Under the pieces are notes generated by a model. That model saw only the letters and a program-made list of their open reading frames with translations. It had not been told where the DNA came from and ran no database searches. 64,000 nucleotides of DNA from Morella rubra (taxonomy: Eukaryota > Streptophyta > Magnoliopsida > Fagales > Myricaceae), in contig CM025855.1 in NCBI GenBank assembly GCA_003952965.2, positions 4,385,944 to 4,449,943 of the forward strand, written 5' to 3'. Position 1 is the first letter of the stretch; each line of letters opens with the position of its first letter. The position numbers were made by a program, and so were the translations under genes. Shown here one piece after another: positions 60,014 through 64,000 of the stretch.

Positions 60014-63000
60014 GATGGATGATCTTGAGGCAAAATATGGTTCTAAGTTTGATACCCACATACAATTATTATTAAATAAATATAATAGTTCTCGCTAGGG
60101 GTGGTTAACGGTAATGTAGGTGACGGTTTGGCGAAAACCGTCACTGTCACCGCAATTGATAGAATCACATAATTGACACCACCACCGCACTGTTAAGGCA
60201 CAATAACCGTCCTTGCTGATGACGGTATTAACGGTAACGGTTATACGGTTACCGCTTGAAACGTATAACCGTATAACCGTTAGGCCAAAAAAAATGGGTT
60301 TTTTCTGAGCTTTTCATATTTTGTTCACTATTTTGGGCTATTTTCCTTGGGTTTTTTTCGACCATTAAGACCATTTGATGCCTATATATAAGCAACAAAT
60401 ATGCCATCTACCACCGCACCGCTCAAGTACAATAACCGCCCTTACCGATTACGGTACCTGTAGCGGTGACGGTTTTAGCGGTTAAAACTGTCACCGCAGG
60501 TGAAAATGAGCACCCTTAGTTCTCGCATGGGTGAGAATGAATATATGGGAGATTATGTAAATCAAATGGAACACATAACAAAAGAATTAGAAAATGTTGG
60601 GCATCCAATATCAGACAAGATGTAAGCGACTACTATTTCGAATAGTTTGCCTTTATCGTGGGAACATGTTGTAACTACACTTATACATAAAAAAAGTATC
60701 AATGGTATCACTTCCAGTGTTACTAGTTCTAGAGGAAGAAAGAATGAAAAGAAAGCGACAAGAAAATACATCCAATAGTCTTATGATTGCACAAACTACT
60801 CAACCTTCGATTCAAATACCGAAAAAGAATAAATTTAGAAAATTCAATAAAAAATGGCTGGAAAAGAAACCTATGGGAGCAAAGAAGAAAGGAGCATGTT
60901 TTAAATGTGGGAAGAAAGGGCATTTCAAAACTAACCGTCCAAAGAATCAAGACCGAGAACCAACTTTAGATTCTTGGTGGATAGACTCTGGTGCTACCAG
61001 ACACATAACTAGGAACAAAGAACTATTTGTGGACATGAAAGAAAAGAAAATTGGTGAACACAGAGTCTATATGGGCAATAATACATATTGTGACATAGTG
61101 GGAGAAGGTACATGTAAATTCATACATAATAGTTATGTTATAACTTTAAATGATGTCCTTCACATACCTCATGTCCATAGAAGTCTTGTATTTGTTTCTG
61201 TACTAGATAAAAGAGGATGTGAGGTTAAATTCAAAACTAGTTATGTATATATTAGAAAAGGAACTGTAATGCTTAAAGTATCTAAAGCAAACAATATGTA
61301 CGTACTCAAAGTAATGTAAATAAAGATTCTATTTCTAGTTATTTAAATGTGTCAAATGATAATAGTTCTTATTTATGGCATTTACATTTAGGTCACATAA
61401 ACAAAAACAAAATAAAAAGAATGTCTACAAACGGATTAATTCTGCAATTAGATAAAGAAGATTTCATTACGTGTGAACCATGTATAAAAGGAAAAACATC
61501 AAGTAAATCTTTTACAAAACATTGGAAATCATCAGAATTACTTGAAATAGTACATTCTAATATATGTGAACCTTTAAGAACTAAGACACATAGGGGAATG
61601 AAATACTTTATTACATTTACAGATGACTTTTCAAGGTATGGACATATTTATCTTTTGAAACACAAGTCTGAAGCAATTGATAAATTTAAAGAATATAAAT
61701 TAGAAGTTGAAAAGCAATTGGGTAGGTCCATAAAAACCTTGAATAATGATAGGGGTAGTGAATACAAAGCCTTAGAACAATTTTGTAAAGATAATGGAAT
61801 AAGACATGTATACTCTATGACTTATAAACCACAAAAAAAGGGCATATCTGAAAGAAGAAATAGAACTCTCATGGACATGACCAGATCCGTGATGATGTAT
61901 GTAGATTTATCTAGACGATTTTGGGGAGAAGCCCTATCAACAACAATGTACATATTAAATAGAGTTAAAACTAAGGCAAAGACTATCACTCTTTATAAAT
62001 GTTGGACAGGTTTGAAACCGGATATTACTAATTTAAGAATTTGGGGCTGTAAAGCCCACGTACTTATTCCTAAACCATTGAGGGATAAATTGGGTAGTAA
62101 AACTTGGGAATGCAAGTTTATTGGTTATATAGAAAATGAGAGTGATTATCATTTTTGCCATTCTGAAAAAAGACTTATTGAAAGTAGAGATGTCGTATTT
62201 ATGGAAGATACCAGTAAAATTACTACTTTAGAAGACTTAAAATTATTGGATGATGAATTGATAGATACAACTCACAATAAAAAGAAAATCACAGCATATA
62301 GATTTATCATCCAAAGATGAGGGGAACAATAAGAGCAAAAGAAATAGGCGATCATCTAGTTTATTACATGATCATTATATGTTAACTGTGGATGAAATTA
62401 ATCTAAAAATTGATCCGGCAAATTTCAAGGAAGCAATGGAATCCAAGGATGCGAATGAATGGCTTAAAGCAATGAATGGTGAAATTAATTCAATAAATAA
62501 ATATTATGTTTGGGAACTTACAAATTTACCAAATAAAAGAAAAGTCATTGGTTGCAAATGGGTGCTAAGAAAGAAATTTAAATCTGATGGAACCCTAGAA
62601 AAATATAAAGCAAGACTGGTGGCTAAAGGGTTTACTCAGCAACCCGATGTAGATTGTATAGACATATTCTCCTGTAGTTAAATTTGTATCGGTAAGAATA
62701 ATTATGTCTATTGTTGCATATATGATTTAGAATTGCATCAATTAGATGTGAAAACAGCGTTTCTAAATAGAGAATTAAATGAAGATATCTATATGATTCA
62801 ACATGAAGGGTTTGAATTTAATGATCAAAAAGAAAAATCTACAATCTAAAAAGATCATTATATGGATTAAAACAATCATTGAGACAATGATATTTAAAAT
62901 TTCATGAAGCAATTCTAGAATTGAGATTTGAATCAAGTAAATTAGATCATTGTGTATATATTTGGAGACGAGATGAAGAAACGACTATATTATCATTATA

Positions 63001-64000
63001 TGTTGATGATATATTATTGGCTAGTAATTCTATAAATATGATGACCGAAACAAAAATATTTCTGGATCCAAATTTGAAATGAAAGACATGGGTCTTGCTA
63101 CCTATGTATTAGGGATACAAATCTCAAGAGATAAAATTTTCAAGTTATTATATCTGGATCAAGAAAAATATTTAGAAAAGGTGCTTAAAAAATTTGAGAT
63201 GCATAATTGCAAACCATTGAGCACATCAATAAGTAAAGGATCACATTTAAGTAAGAAGATGTGTCCACAAACTAATGAAGATATAAATGAAATGAAAAAC
63301 ATTGCATATGCTCAGGCCATTGGTAGTCTAATGTATGCAATGACTACAACAAAACCTGATATTTGTCATGCAGTAGGATTGGTAAGTAGATATCAATCCA
63401 ATCCTGGAAAGACTCATTGGCAAGTAGTAAAAAGGATATTTAGATATCTTCAAGGCACCAAAAAGTTAAGTTTGTGTTTTGATATAAATTATCTAGAAAT
63501 AATAATCTATACAGATATTGATTTCGCTAATGATCTCGATGATAGAAAATCTACAAGTGATTATTTTTTCTTGTTTTGTGGTAAAGTTGTTTCATGGTTA
63601 AGCAAGAAACAAGGTTGAGTTGTTAAATCCACCATGGAAGCTTAATATATATCATGCAGCACAACAAAAAATAATGCAGTCTGGATTAAACGATTTGTAG
63701 AAAGTTTAACATTAGGTATAACTGCCAGACTAACCAATGTGTTTTGTGACAACGAGTCTGTTATCTCTTTAATAAAAAGTAGAGCTCAAAGTTCCAAAGG
63801 CAAACACATTGACGTAAATTACCATTATATTCAAGATATAGTGGAGTAAGGAGAAATTAAAATAGAATATATTTCCTTGGAAGAGATGATAGTCGATCCA
63901 CTGACCAAGGGATTGCCTTTGAGGAAATTCAAAGAGCATGTAACTTCGATGGGACTAAGAGACATCTAGATGTGGTCGTCACATAGATAACATTACAATT
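59528..64000 (+). repeat. Right copy of the 4.47-kb near-identical direct repeat
   Basis: Partner of 1-4471. The repeat surely continues past the window edge; whether it also extends left of 59528 cannot be judged, because the matching sequence would lie before position 1. Confidence 0.97.
60096..60518. mobile_element. hAT-type MITE nested in Copia, copy 2
   Basis: Same element as 569-988, with termini TAGGGGTG and CACCCTTA and the same GTTCTCGC duplication (60088-60095 and 60519-60526). It is 423 bp here against 420 bp in copy 1. Confidence 0.88.

Larger units (their letters stand above)
57683..64000 (+). mobile_element. Copia LTR retrotransposon fossil, copy 2 (right end outside window)
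   Basis: Same element as 1-5173 but seen from its 5' side. It has an LTR remnant (57683-57830), an unclassified stretch with an ORF, a gag-like region (from about 59200), two nested hAT elements, then protease (about 60970), integrase (about 61370-62230), reverse transcriptase (about 62380-63090) and RNase H (about 63310-63970). The window stops before the 3' LTR. The element is broken in several places and cannot be functional as seen. It is almost identical to copy 1 where they overlap. Confidence 0.92.

Overview
The window looks like nuclear DNA of a flowering plant, most likely a eudicot. The coding exons are broken by AT-rich GT-AG introns, plant gene families are present (caffeic-acid-type O-methyltransferase, G-type lectin receptor kinase, plant DIS3L2), and the rest is filled with plant-style transposon debris: Copia and probable Gypsy remnants, hAT and Mutator-like MITEs, a LINE fragment and SINE-like pieces. 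I cannot fix the genus. Exon joins given here were read by eye from splice consensus and reading phase; all of them close in frame.

Layout. 1-5173: right part of an old, broken Copia element carrying two nested hAT insertions, ending in its 3' LTR. 5174-10634: gene-free apart from a LINE ORF1 fragment. 10635-13446 (-): three-exon gene for an unrecognised 150-aa protein. 16277-18154 (-): complete four-exon O-methyltransferase gene. 19970-21687: non-autonomous hAT element. 22471-23571 (+): two-exon gene for a 94-aa membrane protein. 24539-30221 (-): seven-exon gene for a 432-aa OB-fold protein, with a Mutator-like MITE in intron 2. 31728-38119 (-): seven-exon DIS3L2/SOV-type 3'-5' exoribonuclease. 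41505-51158 (+): local duplication of a G-type lectin receptor kinase; the first copy keeps only the ectodomain, the second is a complete intronless 867-aa receptor kinase. 52649-56177: two probable solo LTRs. 57683-64000: second copy of the Copia element, cut by the window end.

The most striking large-scale feature is that 1-4471 reappears at 59528-64000 with only about ten differences seen by eye, including the same two nested hAT insertions. The LTR pieces of the element differ much more from each other. The sequence right of copy 1 and the sequence left of copy 2 look like two halves of one LINE ORF1, with near-matching 5-bp flanks. The window is therefore probably one unit of a recent tandem duplication of about 59.5 kb, or an assembly duplication.

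The genes do not form an operon or an obvious pathway cluster. Two neighbours act, or probably act, on nucleic acids (DIS3L2 and the OB-fold protein), one is metabolic, one is a surface receptor with a truncated paralogue, and two are short proteins of unknown role. I did not find a clearly new biological system. The best candidates for novelty are the OB-fold protein, the receptor ectodomain-only paralogue, and the unrecognised ORF lodged between the LTR and gag of the second Copia copy.
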